A model generated the notes under the pieces. The model was not told the origin of the DNA, made no database searches, and saw only the letters and a program-made list of their open reading frames with translations. A stretch of 64,000 nt of DNA from Curtobacterium sp. VKM Ac-2865 (GTDB taxonomy: Bacteria > Actinomycetota > Actinomycetes > Actinomycetales > Microbacteriaceae). The number at the start of each line of letters is the position of its first letter. The stretch's first letter is position 1. The DNA lies in assembly GCF_015350905.1 (NCBI RefSeq), contig NZ_JADKRZ010000005.1:62001-126000 (forward strand), read 5' to 3'. Made by a program: the position numbers and the translations under genes. This document shows, in pieces, positions 1 through 10,353 of the stretch.

Positions 1-573
<573 letters not shown>

Positions 574-731
574 CCCGACGGACAAGCACGTTCCGGCTTC
601 GAGCGCACGCAGCGACGCGCCGAATTCCGGTCCCCAATTCGGGGTACAAGTTGCAACGAGCACGGCCGATTCCGGCCATTTCTCCGTAGACTCGACAGAG
701 CATCACCTGTCGTCTTCAGGGAGACGACAGG

Positions 732-2117
732 ATGGCCTTCCCGGGGGAGACCGGTTTGCTGTTCGTCGTCGCTGCTCTGTTCACCGCCTCGTTCCACTCT
801 CTCGGAGTGCTCGAGTCGTCCGTCGCGCCCGTGCTCACGACCCACTCGGCCGTGCACGTGGCTGCCGATCCGCACGATCCAGGAACCGCGCCCGGGCTGG
901 TCATGACCGGGGGACGAACGACGCTGGCCGACCTCGCAGGTTCGCGCGGCCGGCCGTTCCTCGACGACCTCGTGGCACTCGCCCCGGACGTCCTCGGATC
1001 CGCCGACCAGGACGCCCGTGTCGTGGCGACGGCGATGGACGACCCGCCGACGCCCGCGACCGTCGTCGGCTGGTGGTCCGGTCTGAGCGACGCTGACCGA
1101 ACGCGGCTCGAGCAGCGCGCACCCGTCGTCGTCGGGAACCTCGAGGGCGTCCCGTACACCGTCCGTGGCCGGGTGAACCGTGCCGTGCTCGACGCGGGGC
1201 TGCGCGACCCGCACGCCGACGCCTCCCGGACCGCCATGCTCGGTCAGGTCCGCGACGCCCTCGTGCAGGAGTCCTCCGGGGCCCGTCGCTCCCTCATCAC
1301 GCTCGACACGCGGGGTGCCGGGCGTGCGGCGATCGCGATCGGCGACCTCGACACCGCCGCCGACGTCTCGGTGGTCGTCCCCGGGATGTTCTTCACCGTG
1401 ACCGGGCAGATGGCCGACTTCACGAACACCGCGGACACGCTCTGGACCGAGCAGGCGACCCTCGCGCCCGTGGCGGCGCCGGCAGCTGGCAGCGGTGTCG
1501 CGGTCGTCGCCTGGATGGGCTACCGCACGCCGGACCTGTCGAACATCCTCTCGCTCGACCTCGCCAGGAGCGGTGCCGTGCGGCTGGAGCGGGCCGTCAG
1601 CGGTCTCCGGGAGATCCGCGACGGCGCCGAGCCCCGGCTCGGGATCGTCGCCCACTCGTACGGCTCGACGACGGCCCTCATGGCGCTGGCCTCCGGCCGG
1701 ATGAGCGCGGACAGCCTCACCGTGCTCGGGTCCCCGGGCAGCGACGTCCGGAGCGCCGCCGACCTCGCCGTCACCGCCGACCAGGTGTTCGTCGGGGGAG
1801 CGCACTGGGACCCCGTCGCCGGTTCCGGGTACTTCGGCACCGACCCGGGCTCCGCCGGGTTCGGCTCCACGGTCCTCGACCTCGCCGGCGGGGTCGACCC
1901 GGACGACGCCGGGGACGCGTTCCGTCGGCCCGTCGGCCACAACGACTACCTCAAGCCGGGCACCGCGTCCCTGCACGACGTCGCCCTCATCGCCGTGGGG
2001 CGTGGCGACCTGGTCCGCGAAGCACTCCGACACGGTGGTGGCCGGGGCGAGGGCGTCGTGCAGGCGTCGCCGGACATGTACCTCGTCCGTCCGCAGGACC
2101 TGCAGCCCCGCGACTGA
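732..2117 (+). CDS. Alpha/beta hydrolase, DUF1023-like, membrane-anchored or secreted
   Basis: The 461-residue protein begins with a hydrophobic segment (about residues 7-27) that could be a signal anchor. The second half carries a nucleophile elbow GIVAHSYGSTTALMAL (G-x-S-x-G type, Ser in HSYGS) followed by a TVLGSPG strand, and HWDPV and VGHNDY segments that could supply the acid and histidine. This arrangement is that of the actinobacterial DUF1023 alpha/beta hydrolases, whose substrates are unknown. The ATG at 732 follows a purine-rich stretch with GAGACGACAGG directly before it. No partner gene is evident; the next gene is transcribed separately. Confidence 0.75.
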   Translation: MAFPGETGLLFVVAALFTASFHSLGVLESSVAPVLTTHSAVHVAADPHDPGTAPGLVMTGGRTTLADLAGSRGRPFLDDLVALAPDVLGSADQDARVVATAMDDPPTPATVVGWWSGLSDADRTRLEQRAPVVVGNLEGVPYTVRGRVNRAVLDAGLRDPHADASRTAMLGQVRDALVQESSGARRSLITLDTRGAGRAAIAIGDLDTAADVSVVVPGMFFTVTGQMADFTNTADTLWTEQATLAPVAAPAAGSGVAVVAWMGYRTPDLSNILSLDLARSGAVRLERAVSGLREIRDGAEPRLGIVAHSYGSTTALMALASGRMSADSLTVLGSPGSDVRSAADLAVTADQVFVGGAHWDPVAGSGYFGTDPGSAGFGSTVLDLAGGVDPDDAGDAFRRPVGHNDYLKPGTASLHDVALIAVGRGDLVREALRHGGGRGEGVVQASPDMYLVRPQDLQPRD

Positions 2118-2292
2118 CCCAGCTGCCTGCCCTCGTCGGACGTGACCGGATCGTGACCGCGAGCGGCGGGACGGGCGCGAGCCCAGCCTCCAGGCCGTTC
2201 CGCAGGGGGTGCCGGACCGCACCTGCACGGGAACCTGAGCGGCGGTGCAGCCAGGAGGGCTGCTGGAGCGGCCCCGACCCAGGACCGCTCCC

Positions 2293-2305
2293 TACCGTGC
2301 CGACC
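2293..2305 (+). promoter_or_regulatory. Leaderless promoter of the penicillin-binding protein
   Basis: TACCGT at 2293-2298 is followed by 7 bases and then the ATG at 2306. There is no Shine-Dalgarno sequence, which fits transcription starting at the start codon itself. No convincing -35 box is visible. Confidence 0.5.
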
Positions 2306-4651
2306 ATGCGTGTAGTTCGGTGGCCCGGCGCCCTCCTGATGTTCGTCGTGATGTCGGTGCTCGCCGGTCTGCTCGTCGCGGTCGCGGTGACCCCGGGGGT
2401 CGCGGTCGCCGGTGAGGGAGCGTCGGGTGCGGCGGCGTTCTTCGAGGACCTGCCGAGCTACCTCGACGTCCAGACGCCGCAGCAGGTGTCCTCCGTGTAC
2501 GCGGAGCAGGGCGGGCAGCAGGTCAAGATCGCGTCCTTCTACGCCGAGAACCGCACGGTCGTGAAGCCCGACGCCATCGCGACGACGCTCAAGCAGGCCG
2601 CGATCGACACCGAGGACCCGCGCTACCACGAGGAGGGCGGCATCGACGTCATCGGCACCCTCCGTGGTGCTGCCGCCACGGCGGTCGGTGGGGACGTGCA
2701 AGGTGGGTCGAGCATCACCCAGCAGTACGTCAAGAACGTCCTCGTGCAGCAGTGCGAGCAGCTGACCGGCAAGGACGCCAAGGCGACGCAGGCGAAGATC
2801 GACGCCTGCTACCAGGACGCCGCCGGGGTCACGCCGCAGCGCAAGCTGCAGGAGATCCGCTACGCGATCGCCGTGAACAAGAAGTACACGAAGACGCAGA
2901 TCCTGACCGGCTACCTCAACATCGTCGGCCTCGGCGGCCGGGTGTACGGCGCGGAGGCCGGTGCGGAGTACTACTTCGGCGTGCACGCGAAGGACCTCTC
3001 GCTGGTGCAGTCGGCGACCCTCGTGGCGATCCTGAACAACCCGGCGAACCTGCGCATCGACCAGCCGTCCGACACCGGCAACGGGGCGGCGAACGGGTAC
3101 AAGGAGACCAAGCAGCGTCGCGACTACGTGCTGCGTCGGATGGCCGCGCACCACTCGATCAGCGCCGCGGCGGAGCGGCAGGCGATCGCGACGCCCGTGC
3201 AGCCGCACGTCACGCAGACCGCGAACGGCTGCTCCGCCGCCGCGACGGACCACGACGCCGGGTACTTCTGCGACTACGTCCGTGCCCAGGTGCTGCGGGA
3301 CCCGGCCTTCGGCGCGACGGCGGCGGACCGCATCGCGACCCTCGACACCAAGGGGCTGCAGATCCACACCTCGCTCGACCTGGACCTGCAGGGGCAGGCG
3401 CAGGACGCCCTGTCCTCGTACGTCCCCACGACGATGGCGGGCGTCGACGCGGGCGGGTCCAACGTCACCGTCGAGCCCGGCACCGGTCGCATCCTGTCGA
3501 TGGTGCAGAACACGACCTACACGCAATCCGACTCGGCGACGCGTGGCGAGACCGCGGTGAACTACAGCGCCGACGAGGGCTTCGGCAACTCGACCGGGTT
3601 CCAGACCGGGTCGACCTACAAGGTGTTCACGCTCGCCGAGTGGCTGGCGAGCGGGCACACGCTGTCCGAGTCGGTACCGACCACCGAACACACCTTCCAG
3701 AACTCCGAGTTCACGAACTCGTGCCAGAACGTCTCCGGTGGCGTCTGGCCGGTCGCGAACGCCGAAGCCGTCCCCGCGTCGATGACCGTGCAGGACGCGA
3801 CGACCGAGTCCATCAACACCGCGTTCGGCGCGATGGGCAAGCAGCTCGACCTGTGCAAGATCGCCGAGCTGGCCAAGTCGATGGGGATCCACCGCGCAGA
3901 CGGCGGCGCGCTCGGACAGACCCCGTCCTCGATCCTCGGCGTGAACGAGTTGTCGCCGATCGACCTCGCCGAGGCGTACGCCGGGTTCGCGAACGGCGGC
4001 ATCGTGTGCACGCCGACCGCGATCGACTCCGTCACCACCGCCGACGGCACGAAGATCACCCCGACCCCGGCGTCGTGCACACGAGGTGTGTCGGCCGAGG
4101 TCGCCGGCACCGTGGACTACGCACTGCAGGGCGTACTGAGCGGCAAGGGGACCGCCGCGACCGCGAACCCGGGGGACTCGGTGCCCAAGTTCGCCAAGAC
4201 GGGGACCACCGACGGCGACGTGCAGAACTGGCTGGTCGCGTCGAGCACGAAGTACACGAACGCGACCTGGATCGGCAACGTCCTGGGCAGCGTCCGGCTG
4301 GCGAACTGGCCGTTCCTGCAGGGCACGACCGGGTACAGCGCGAAGTTCGGGGTCGCGAAGTCGATGATGGGCTACCTCGACGCGCACGTCGGCGGGGACC
4401 CGCTGCCGGCGCCGGACCAGGCGCTCATCGGGACCCCGGCGCACCAGCAGGCCGCGACCGGTGGCGGCTCCGCGAACCCTGGTGCCGCTGCGAACGGCGG
4501 TGCCGCCGCGTCTGGTGGTGCCGCTCCTGCCGCCGGCGCCCCGGCTCCCGCACCCGGGGCGGCTCCGGCTCCTGCCTCCGGTGCTGCCGACGCCGCAGCC
4601 GCAGCCGCGGCCGTCGCCGGTGCCGTGGCCGGTGCAGCGAAGCGGCACTGA
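2306..4651 (+). CDS. Class A penicillin-binding protein (transglycosylase/transpeptidase)
   Basis: This 781-residue bifunctional peptidoglycan synthase has an N-terminal membrane anchor (residues about 5-30), a GT51 glycosyltransferase domain (AIDTEDPRYHEEGGIDVIG, with catalytic Glu in TEDPR, then GGSSITQQYVKN) and a penicillin-binding transpeptidase domain with STYK (nucleophile Ser and Lys), SIN (in ESINTAF) and KTGT (in FAKTGTTDG). It polymerises lipid II and cross-links the peptides outside the membrane. The last ~80 residues are Ala/Pro/Gly-rich and disordered. An upstream in-frame ATG at 2153 exists, but the anchor begins right after the ATG at 2306, which also has a correctly spaced leaderless -10 box, so I chose 2306. 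Confidence 0.93.
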   Translation: MRVVRWPGALLMFVVMSVLAGLLVAVAVTPGVAVAGEGASGAAAFFEDLPSYLDVQTPQQVSSVYAEQGGQQVKIASFYAENRTVVKPDAIATTLKQAAIDTEDPRYHEEGGIDVIGTLRGAAATAVGGDVQGGSSITQQYVKNVLVQQCEQLTGKDAKATQAKIDACYQDAAGVTPQRKLQEIRYAIAVNKKYTKTQILTGYLNIVGLGGRVYGAEAGAEYYFGVHAKDLSLVQSATLVAILNNPANLRIDQPSDTGNGAANGYKETKQRRDYVLRRMAAHHSISAAAERQAIATPVQPHVTQTANGCSAAATDHDAGYFCDYVRAQVLRDPAFGATAADRIATLDTKGLQIHTSLDLDLQGQAQDALSSYVPTTMAGVDAGGSNVTVEPGTGRILSMVQNTTYTQSDSATRGETAVNYSADEGFGNSTGFQTGSTYKVFTLAEWLASGHTLSESVPTTEHTFQNSEFTNSCQNVSGGVWPVANAEAVPASMTVQDATTESINTAFGAMGKQLDLCKIAELAKSMGIHRADGGALGQTPSSILGVNELSPIDLAEAYAGFANGGIVCTPTAIDSVTTADGTKITPTPASCTRGVSAEVAGTVDYALQGVLSGKGTAATANPGDSVPKFAKTGTTDGDVQNWLVASSTKYTNATWIGNVLGSVRLANWPFLQGTTGYSAKFGVAKSMMGYLDAHVGGDPLPAPDQALIGTPAHQQAATGGGSANPGAAANGGAAASGGAAPAAGAPAPAPGAAPAPASGAADAAAAAAAVAGAVAGAAKRH

Positions 4652-4659
4652 CGGCGACC

Positions 4660-4708
4660 GCCTGGAGGCCCGACACCGGTCCGGCGGACCGGCACCGGGC
4701 CTCCAGGC
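4660..4708. terminator. Palindromic terminator, GGAGGC family
   Basis: Arms 4660-4672 and 4696-4708 (GCCTGGAGGCCCG with its complement) are perfect, with further pairing inside. The stem starts 9 bp after the PBP stop codon. It belongs to the dispersed GGAGGC palindrome family seen after several genes in the window. Confidence 0.6.
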
Positions 4709-4815
4709 AGTCCTCCCCAGGGCCCGGGTCGGCTCCGTCGTCCACAGGCGGCCCGACCCCGCTCGGCCCGCCCAATAGACTGGTGCGCACATGACGAATC
4801 GATCGACGGAGCACC

Positions 4816-5115
4816 ATGCCTGACATCACGAGCGAGCAGGTCGCCCACCTGGCGAACCTCGCACGTATCGCACTCACGCCAGACGAGATCGAGAAGCTGA
4901 CCGGGGAGCTGTCGCACATCGTCGACAGCGTCGCGAAGGTGACCGAGGTCGCCACGCCGGACGTCCCCGCGACGAGCCACCCGGTGACGCTGCCGAACGT
5001 CCTCCGACCCGACGTGGTCGGCGAGACGCTGACCCAGGAGCAGGCGCTGTCCGGCGCCCCCGACTCCGACGGCGAGCGGTTCCGTGTGACGGCGATCCTT
5101 GGAGAAGAGCAGTGA
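4816..5115 (+). CDS. gatC: Asp-tRNA(Asn)/Glu-tRNA(Gln) amidotransferase subunit C
   Basis: The 99-residue protein has the family N-terminus ([21 protein letters not shown]) and the C-terminal [16 protein letters not shown] stretch that wraps around GatA. GatC stabilises the GatA-GatB interface of the enzyme that makes Gln-tRNA(Gln) (and Asn-tRNA(Asn)) by transamidation. The ATG at 4816 has GGAGCACC just upstream, and a TAGACT -10 lies about 40 bp before it. The stop codon overlaps the start of gatA by 4 bp, making an operon gatC-gatA-gatB. Confidence 0.95.
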   Translation: MPDITSEQVAHLANLARIALTPDEIEKLTGELSHIVDSVAKVTEVATPDVPATSHPVTLPNVLRPDVVGETLTQEQALSGAPDSDGERFRVTAILGEEQ

Positions 5116-6659
5116 CCGACGACATCACGAAGCTGAGCGCCGCGGCGCTCGCCGACGCCCTCGTGGCGCGCGACGTCTCCAGCGTCGAGGCCACCCAGGC
5201 CCACCTGGACCGCATCGCGGCCGTCGACGGCGACGTCCACGCGTTCCTGCACGTCAACCAGAACGCCCTCGGCGTCGCGAAGTCGATCGACTCGCGCCGT
5301 GCCGCCGGTGACGACCTCGGCCCCCTCGCCGGCGTGCCGGTCGCCATCAAGGACGTCCTCTGCACCATCGACATGCCCTCCACCTCCGGGTCGAAGATCC
5401 TCGAGGGCTGGGTGCCGCCGTACGACGCCACCACGGTCCTCAAGCTCCGCCGTGCCGGCCTGGTGCCGCTCGGCAAGACCAACATGGACGAGTTCGCGAT
5501 GGGCTCCACGACGGAGTTCTCCGCGTACGGCCCGACGCACAACCCGTGGGACCTCGACCGGATCCCCGGCGGCTCCGGCGGCGGGTCGGCCGCAGCGGTC
5601 GCCGCGCACGAGGCCCCGCTCGCACTGGGGTCGGACACCGGTGGCTCCATCCGCCAGCCGGGTGCCGTCACGGGCACCGTCGGTGTCAAGCCGACCTACG
5701 GCGGGGTGAGCCGCTACGGCGCCATCGCGCTGGCGTCGAGCCTCGACCAGGTCGGACCGGTCGCCCGGACCGTCCTCGACGCCGCGCTCCTGCACGACGT
5801 CATCGGCGGGCACGACCCGAAGGACTCCACCTCGATCCGTGACGCCTGGCCCTCGTTCGCCGCTGCGGCGCGCGACGGGCTGCAGGCCGACACCCTCCGC
5901 GGGCTGCGCATCGGCGTCGTCAAGGAGCTCGCCGGTGGCGACGGCTTCCAGGCGGGCGTCGTCCAGCGCTTCCAGGAGTCCGTCGCGATCCTGCAGGCAG
6001 CCGGTGCCGACGTCGTCGAGATCGACGCCCCGAGCTTCGCGTACGCCATCAGCGCGTACTACCTGATCCTCCCGGCAGAGGCCTCCTCGAACCTCGCCAA
6101 GTTCGACTCCGTGCGCTTCGGCCTGCGCGTCACGCCCGAGGGCGGCGCCACGGTCGAGGACGTCATGGCCGCCACGCGTGAAGCCGGCTTCGGACCCGAG
6201 GTCAAGCGCCGCATCATCCTCGGCACGTACGCGCTCAGCGCCGGCTACTACGACGCCTACTACGGCAGCGCGCAGAAGGTCCGCACGCTCGTGCAGCGCG
6301 ACTTCGACGCGGCGTTCGGGCAGGTCGACCTGCTCGTCAGCCCGTCCGCACCGACCACGGCGTTCCCGCTCGGCGAGCGGATCGACGACCCGCTGTCGAT
6401 GTACCTCAACGACCTCACCACGATCCCGGCGAACCTGGCCGGCGTCCCGGGGATGAGCATCCCGAACGGCCTGGCACCAGAGGACGGTCTGCCGACCGGC
6501 ATCCAGCTCATGGCGCCCCAGCGCGAGGACGCCCGGCTCTACCGCTACGGTGCGGCGCTCGAGCGCCTGCTCGAGCAGCAGTGGGGTGCCCCGCTCATCT
6601 CCCGGATCCCCGACCTCGACCCCGGTCAGCAGTCGGCAGCAGAGGAAGGCGTGGTCTGA
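5112..6659 (+). CDS. gatA: Asp-tRNA(Asn)/Glu-tRNA(Gln) amidotransferase subunit A
   Basis: This 515-residue amidase releases ammonia from glutamine and feeds it to GatB. The Ser-cisSer-Lys triad is visible: Lys in [12 protein letters not shown], and the Ser residues in the glycine-rich signature [15 protein letters not shown] and [11 protein letters not shown]. Length and C-terminal sequence ([18 protein letters not shown]) are standard for GatA. GTG at 5112 overlaps the gatC stop (GTGA), and an AGAAGAGCA ribosome site lies just upstream in gatC. It ends in an overlap with gatB. Confidence 0.96.
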   Translation: MTDDITKLSAAALADALVARDVSSVEATQAHLDRIAAVDGDVHAFLHVNQNALGVAKSIDSRRAAGDDLGPLAGVPVAIKDVLCTIDMPSTSGSKILEGWVPPYDATTVLKLRRAGLVPLGKTNMDEFAMGSTTEFSAYGPTHNPWDLDRIPGGSGGGSAAAVAAHEAPLALGSDTGGSIRQPGAVTGTVGVKPTYGGVSRYGAIALASSLDQVGPVARTVLDAALLHDVIGGHDPKDSTSIRDAWPSFAAAARDGLQADTLRGLRIGVVKELAGGDGFQAGVVQRFQESVAILQAAGADVVEIDAPSFAYAISAYYLILPAEASSNLAKFDSVRFGLRVTPEGGATVEDVMAATREAGFGPEVKRRIILGTYALSAGYYDAYYGSAQKVRTLVQRDFDAAFGQVDLLVSPSAPTTAFPLGERIDDPLSMYLNDLTTIPANLAGVPGMSIPNGLAPEDGLPTGIQLMAPQREDARLYRYGAALERLLEQQWGAPLISRIPDLDPGQQSAAEEGVV

Positions 6660-8158
6660 TGGCCAAGGACGCACTCATGGACTTCGACGAGGCACTCGAG
6701 CGCTTCGAACCGGTCCTCGGCTTCGAGGTCCACGTCGAGCTCGCGACCGCGACGAAGATGTTCTCCGACGCCCCGAACTTCTTCGGCGGCGAGCCGAACA
6801 CGAACGTCACGCCGGTGGACCTCGGGCTGCCCGGGTCGCTCCCCGTCGTGAACGAGCAGGCCGTGCGCTTCTCGGTCAGCCTGGGCCTGGCGCTCGGCTG
6901 CTCGATCGCCGAGTCGTCGCGGTTCTCGCGGAAGAACTACTTCTACCCGGACAACCCGAAGAACTACCAGATCTCCCAGTACGACGAGCCCATCGCCTAC
7001 GAGGGCGAGGTCGAGGTCGAACTCGCGGACGGCACGCTGTTCCAGATCCCGATCGAGCGCGCCCACATGGAAGAGGACGCCGGCAAGCTGACGCACGTCG
7101 GTGGAGCCACGGGTCGCATCCAGGGTGCCGAGTACTCGCTCGTCGACTACAACCGCGCCGGGGTACCGCTCGTCGAGATCGTCACGAAGCCGATCGTCGG
7201 TGCTGCACACCGTGCCCCGGAGCTCGGCGCCGCGTACGTGCAGGTCATCCGCGACCTGGTCCGCGCGCTCGGGGTGTCCGAGGCCCGCATGGAACGCGGC
7301 AACCTGCGCTGCGACGCCAACATCTCGCTGCGTCCGTGGGGCCAGGAGAAGCTCGGCACCCGCACCGAGACGAAGAACGTCAACTCCTTCCGTGCCGTCG
7401 AGCGGGCGATCCGCTACGAGATCCAGCGCCAGGCGGCGATCCTCGCCGACGGCGGGACGATCACGCAGGAGACCCGGCACTGGCACGAGGACACCGGGCG
7501 CACCTCGGCCGGACGCCCGAAGTCGGACGCCGACGACTACCGCTACTTCCCGGAGCCCGACCTGCTGCCGGTGGTCCCCGACCCCGCCATGATCGAGGAG
7601 CTCCGCGCCGCCCTGCCCGAAGCCCCCGTAGCCCGGCGTCGTCGGCTCAAGGGCGACTGGGGCTTCGCGGACCTGGAGTTCCAGGACGTCGTCAACGGCG
7701 GGCTGCTCGACGAGGTCGAGGCCACCATCGCCGCCGGGGCCGCCCCGCAGGCCGCACGCAAGTGGTGGACCGGTGAGATCAGCCGCGTCGCCAACTCCCG
7801 GGACACCACCCCCGGCGAGCTGGTGTCACCCGCGCACGTCGCGGAGCTCATCACGCTCGTCGAGTCCGGCGAGCTGACCGACCGACTGGCACGCCAGGTG
7901 CTCGAGGGCGTCATCGCCGGCGAGGGCTCCCCGTCGGCCGTCGTCGAGTCGCGTGGGCTCAAGGTCGTCTCGGACGACTCCGCCCTCACCGCCGCCGTCG
8001 ACCAGGCACTCGCGGCGCAGCCCGACGTCCTGGCGAAGATCCGCGACGGCAAGGTGCAGGCCGCCGGCGCGATCATCGGCGCCGTGATGAAGTCCATGCA
8101 GGGCCAGGCGGACGCGGCCCGCGTCCGTGAGCTCGTGTTGGAGCGCGCACAGGCGTAG
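6659..8158 (+). CDS. gatB: Asp-tRNA(Asn)/Glu-tRNA(Gln) amidotransferase subunit B
   Basis: The 499-residue GatB phosphorylates the mischarged Glu/Asp on tRNA and transfers ammonia to it. The start of the catalytic cradle ([17 protein letters not shown]), the metal-binding region ([16 protein letters not shown]), [15 protein letters not shown], and the C-terminal YqeY-like tail that grips tRNA ([18 protein letters not shown]) are all present. ATG at 6659 overlaps the gatA stop (TGATG). The operon ends at a strong hairpin just after the stop. Confidence 0.96.
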   Translation: MAKDALMDFDEALERFEPVLGFEVHVELATATKMFSDAPNFFGGEPNTNVTPVDLGLPGSLPVVNEQAVRFSVSLGLALGCSIAESSRFSRKNYFYPDNPKNYQISQYDEPIAYEGEVEVELADGTLFQIPIERAHMEEDAGKLTHVGGATGRIQGAEYSLVDYNRAGVPLVEIVTKPIVGAAHRAPELGAAYVQVIRDLVRALGVSEARMERGNLRCDANISLRPWGQEKLGTRTETKNVNSFRAVERAIRYEIQRQAAILADGGTITQETRHWHEDTGRTSAGRPKSDADDYRYFPEPDLLPVVPDPAMIEELRAALPEAPVARRRRLKGDWGFADLEFQDVVNGGLLDEVEATIAAGAAPQAARKWWTGEISRVANSRDTTPGELVSPAHVAELITLVESGELTDRLARQVLEGVIAGEGSPSAVVESRGLKVVSDDSALTAAVDQALAAQPDVLAKIRDGKVQAAGAIIGAVMKSMQGQADAARVRELVLERAQA

Positions 8159-8172
8159 CGACGCACACCCCA

Positions 8173-8203
8173 GGAGGCACCCGGCGACGCGCCGGGTGCC
8201 TCC
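8173..8203 (+). terminator. Terminator of gatCAB
   Basis: Perfect 13-bp arms (GGAGGCACCCGGC at 8173-8185 and its complement at 8191-8203) around a 5-base loop, 14 bp after the gatB stop. A short mixed T/C stretch follows, as usual for high-GC terminators. Confidence 0.7.
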
Positions 8204-8247
8204 GTCGTTCCTGAGGACATGCGCACGACCCGGTGACAGGATGAGGC

Positions 8248-9375
8248 GTGTCAGCAACCATCCGTGCCATCGGGACCGCCGTCCCCGCCACGACCCTGCA
8301 GCAGGTCGCCGTCCGGGACCTCTTCGCCTCCCAGCCCGGCCTCGGCCGACTCGGCAGCCGGATCGTCCCCGCCGCGTTCGACGCCTCGGCGGTGGAGCAC
8401 CGGCACACCGTCCTCGGTGAGCTCGACGCCTCTGCGGCGCCCGGCCCGTTCCGCGACGCCGAGGGGCTGCTGCACTCGCCGTCCACCGGCATGCGGAACG
8501 ACCGGTACCGCGACCTCGCGCCGGCGCTGTACGTCGAGTCCGCGCGGGACGCCCTCGAGCGTGCCGGTGTCGACGCCGCCGACGTCACCCACGTCATGAC
8601 CGTGTCGTGCACGGGCTTCACGCAGCCGGGCCCCGACCTGGCCATCGTCACGGAGCTCGGCCTGCGCCGCACCGTGTTCCGGCACCACATCGGGTTCATG
8701 GGCTGCTGCGCCGCGTTCCCCGCGCTCCGGAGTGCTGCCGCGTTCGCCGAGTCCGACCCGACCGCCGTGGTGCTCGTCGTCTGCGCCGAGCTGTGCACGC
8801 TGCACGTCCGGGCGTCGAACGACCCCGACCAGATCGTCGCCAACAGCGTCTTCGGCGACGGCGCTGCCGCTGCCGTCGTGACCGCTGACGGCCCCGGACT
8901 ACGGCTCGACGCGTTCGCCACCACCGTCGTGCCCGAGGGGGCGTCGGAGATGGCGTGGAACATCGGCGACGAGGGCTTCGAGATGGTCCTCAGCACCGCG
9001 GTCCCCAAGCTCGTCGGTGCGACGGTCGCCGAGGCCGTCGGTCCGCTGCTCGACGGCCCGGCTGCCGACGTCCCCGTGTGGGCGGTGCACCCCGGCGGCC
9101 GCGCCATCCTCGACCGCACGCAGGACGCGCTCGGGCTGCCCGACTCGGCGATGGTGAGCAGCCGTGCTGTGCTCCGTGACCACGGCAACATGTCGAGCGC
9201 CACCGTGCTGTTCGTCCTCCGGCACGCGCTGGACGCCGGCATCGAGGACGGCAGCCCGGTCGTCGCGCTCGCCTTCGGCCCGGGGCTCACCGTCGAGAGC
9301 GCTGCGCTCACCGCGGTCGGGACCTCCGTGGCGGTGGCGAGCGAGGCCCTGGACCTGGCCACGGTCGCGTCGTGA
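8248..9375 (+). CDS. Type III polyketide synthase (chalcone synthase-like)
   Basis: The 375-residue homodimeric ketosynthase has the catalytic triad at expected positions: Cys121 in TVSCTGFTQPGPD, His281 in WAVHPGG and Asn314 in HGNMSSATVLFVL. Such enzymes condense an acyl-CoA starter with malonyl-CoA units to give pyrones or resorcinols. Starter and product cannot be told from sequence by eye. The start is GTG at 8248. The stop overlaps the following methyltransferase (GTGA), so the polyketide is probably methylated. Related loci usually also carry a UbiA prenyltransferase or FAD hydroxylase; none is present here. Confidence 0.92.
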   Translation: MSATIRAIGTAVPATTLQQVAVRDLFASQPGLGRLGSRIVPAAFDASAVEHRHTVLGELDASAAPGPFRDAEGLLHSPSTGMRNDRYRDLAPALYVESARDALERAGVDAADVTHVMTVSCTGFTQPGPDLAIVTELGLRRTVFRHHIGFMGCCAAFPALRSAAAFAESDPTAVVLVVCAELCTLHVRASNDPDQIVANSVFGDGAAAAVVTADGPGLRLDAFATTVVPEGASEMAWNIGDEGFEMVLSTAVPKLVGATVAEAVGPLLDGPAADVPVWAVHPGGRAILDRTQDALGLPDSAMVSSRAVLRDHGNMSSATVLFVLRHALDAGIEDGSPVVALAFGPGLTVESAALTAVGTSVAVASEALDLATVAS

Positions 9376-10094
9376 GTCGTCCTGACGATGCCGGGGTGAG
9401 CCTCCCGGCACTCGACCTGCGCGTCCGCGACCTGGAGCTCCGTGAACTCATGGACGACCCGGACTGCGACCCGCGGGCACTCGCGCGGACGTTCCGTCGG
9501 TTCGCCCTGGTCAACGCGCTGGTCAGCGGATGGCGGTCGGTGTGGCGGACGCACGTCGTGCCCGCGCTGCCGGCGCACGGTCAGGGTCGGATCCTCGACC
9601 TCGGGTGCGGTGGTGGTGACCTGGCCCGGGCGATCGCGCGGTGGGCCGCCAGCGACGGCTTCGACGTCGAGGTCGTGGGCGTCGACCCGGACCCGCGTGC
9701 GATCGACGCGGCGACCCGACGGGCGCCCCGCGGCGTGACCTTCCGCGAGCAGTCGAGCGGCGACCTGGTGACGGCGGGGGAGCGGTTCGACGTCGTCGTG
9801 TCGAACCACGTGCTGCACCACCTCGGCGACGAGGAGCGAGCCGGGTTCCTGGCCGACTCCGAGGCCCTGGCGACGACACGCAGTCTGCACTCCGACATCC
9901 GCCGGTCGGCTGCGGCGTACCGGGCCTACGCGTTCGGGTCCGCCCTGGTGTCGGCGGGGACGTTCGTCCGCGTGGACGGGCTGCGCTCGATCCGGCGGAG
10001 CTTCACGGTGCCGGAGCTCAGCGCTGCGCTGCCGTCGGGGTGGCGCGCGGAGCAGGCGACCCCGCACCGCGTGCTCGCGATCCGCGACGCCTGA
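9372..10094 (+). CDS. SAM-dependent methyltransferase, partner of type III PKS
   Basis: The 240-residue class I methyltransferase has motif I ILDLGCGGGDLARAIA (about residues 74-89), an acidic VVGVDPDPRAI strand end, and SNHVLHHLG. An N-terminal helical part (LRELMDDPDCDPRALARTF) resembles methyltransferases that accompany type III PKS genes. It likely methylates the resorcinol or pyrone product, an inference from the 4-bp translational overlap with the synthase. GTG start at 9372. A block of short repeats follows immediately. Confidence 0.85.
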   Translation: MSRPDDAGVSLPALDLRVRDLELRELMDDPDCDPRALARTFRRFALVNALVSGWRSVWRTHVVPALPAHGQGRILDLGCGGGDLARAIARWAASDGFDVEVVGVDPDPRAIDAATRRAPRGVTFREQSSGDLVTAGERFDVVVSNHVLHHLGDEERAGFLADSEALATTRSLHSDIRRSAAAYRAYAFGSALVSAGTFVRVDGLRSIRRSFTVPELSAALPSGWRAEQATPHRVLAIRDA

Positions 10095-10353
10095 GCCGCG
10101 GACGAGACACCCCCGTCTGCGATGGGCGCCGGTGTCTCGGGCGGGCGCAGACGGCTGCGACGAGGGCGTCTCGACAGGGCACGCGAGCGAGACACCCCCG
10201 TCTGCGCGAGACGCCGCCCGGCCGCCGAGACGCCGTCGTTCCCGGCGGCGTCTCGCGGCTTCAGAGGCGTCTCGGCCAGACACCGGTGTCTCGGTCGCGC
10301 TCTCGCGCCAGACACCGGTGTCTCGGTCGCGCACCCGCCCCGCGGCCTGCGGC
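10095..10353. repeat. Intergenic repeat block with GAGACAC/CACCGGTGTC motifs
   Basis: No gene is seen here. GAGACACCCCCGTCTGCG occurs twice (10104-10121 and 10189-10206). A 26-bp unit containing the palindrome AGACACCGGTGTCT occurs twice in tandem at a 32-bp period (10275-10300 and 10307-10332). GGTGTCTCG also appears at 10131. The block separates the convergent methyltransferase and kinase genes and might end transcription from both sides. Confidence 0.7.

Noticed and set aside
1946..4792. 948-codon frame antisense to the penicillin-binding protein
   Set aside because: Arg/Gly/Val-rich composition typical of high-GC antisense frames; the plus strand carries a complete PBP with all motifs.
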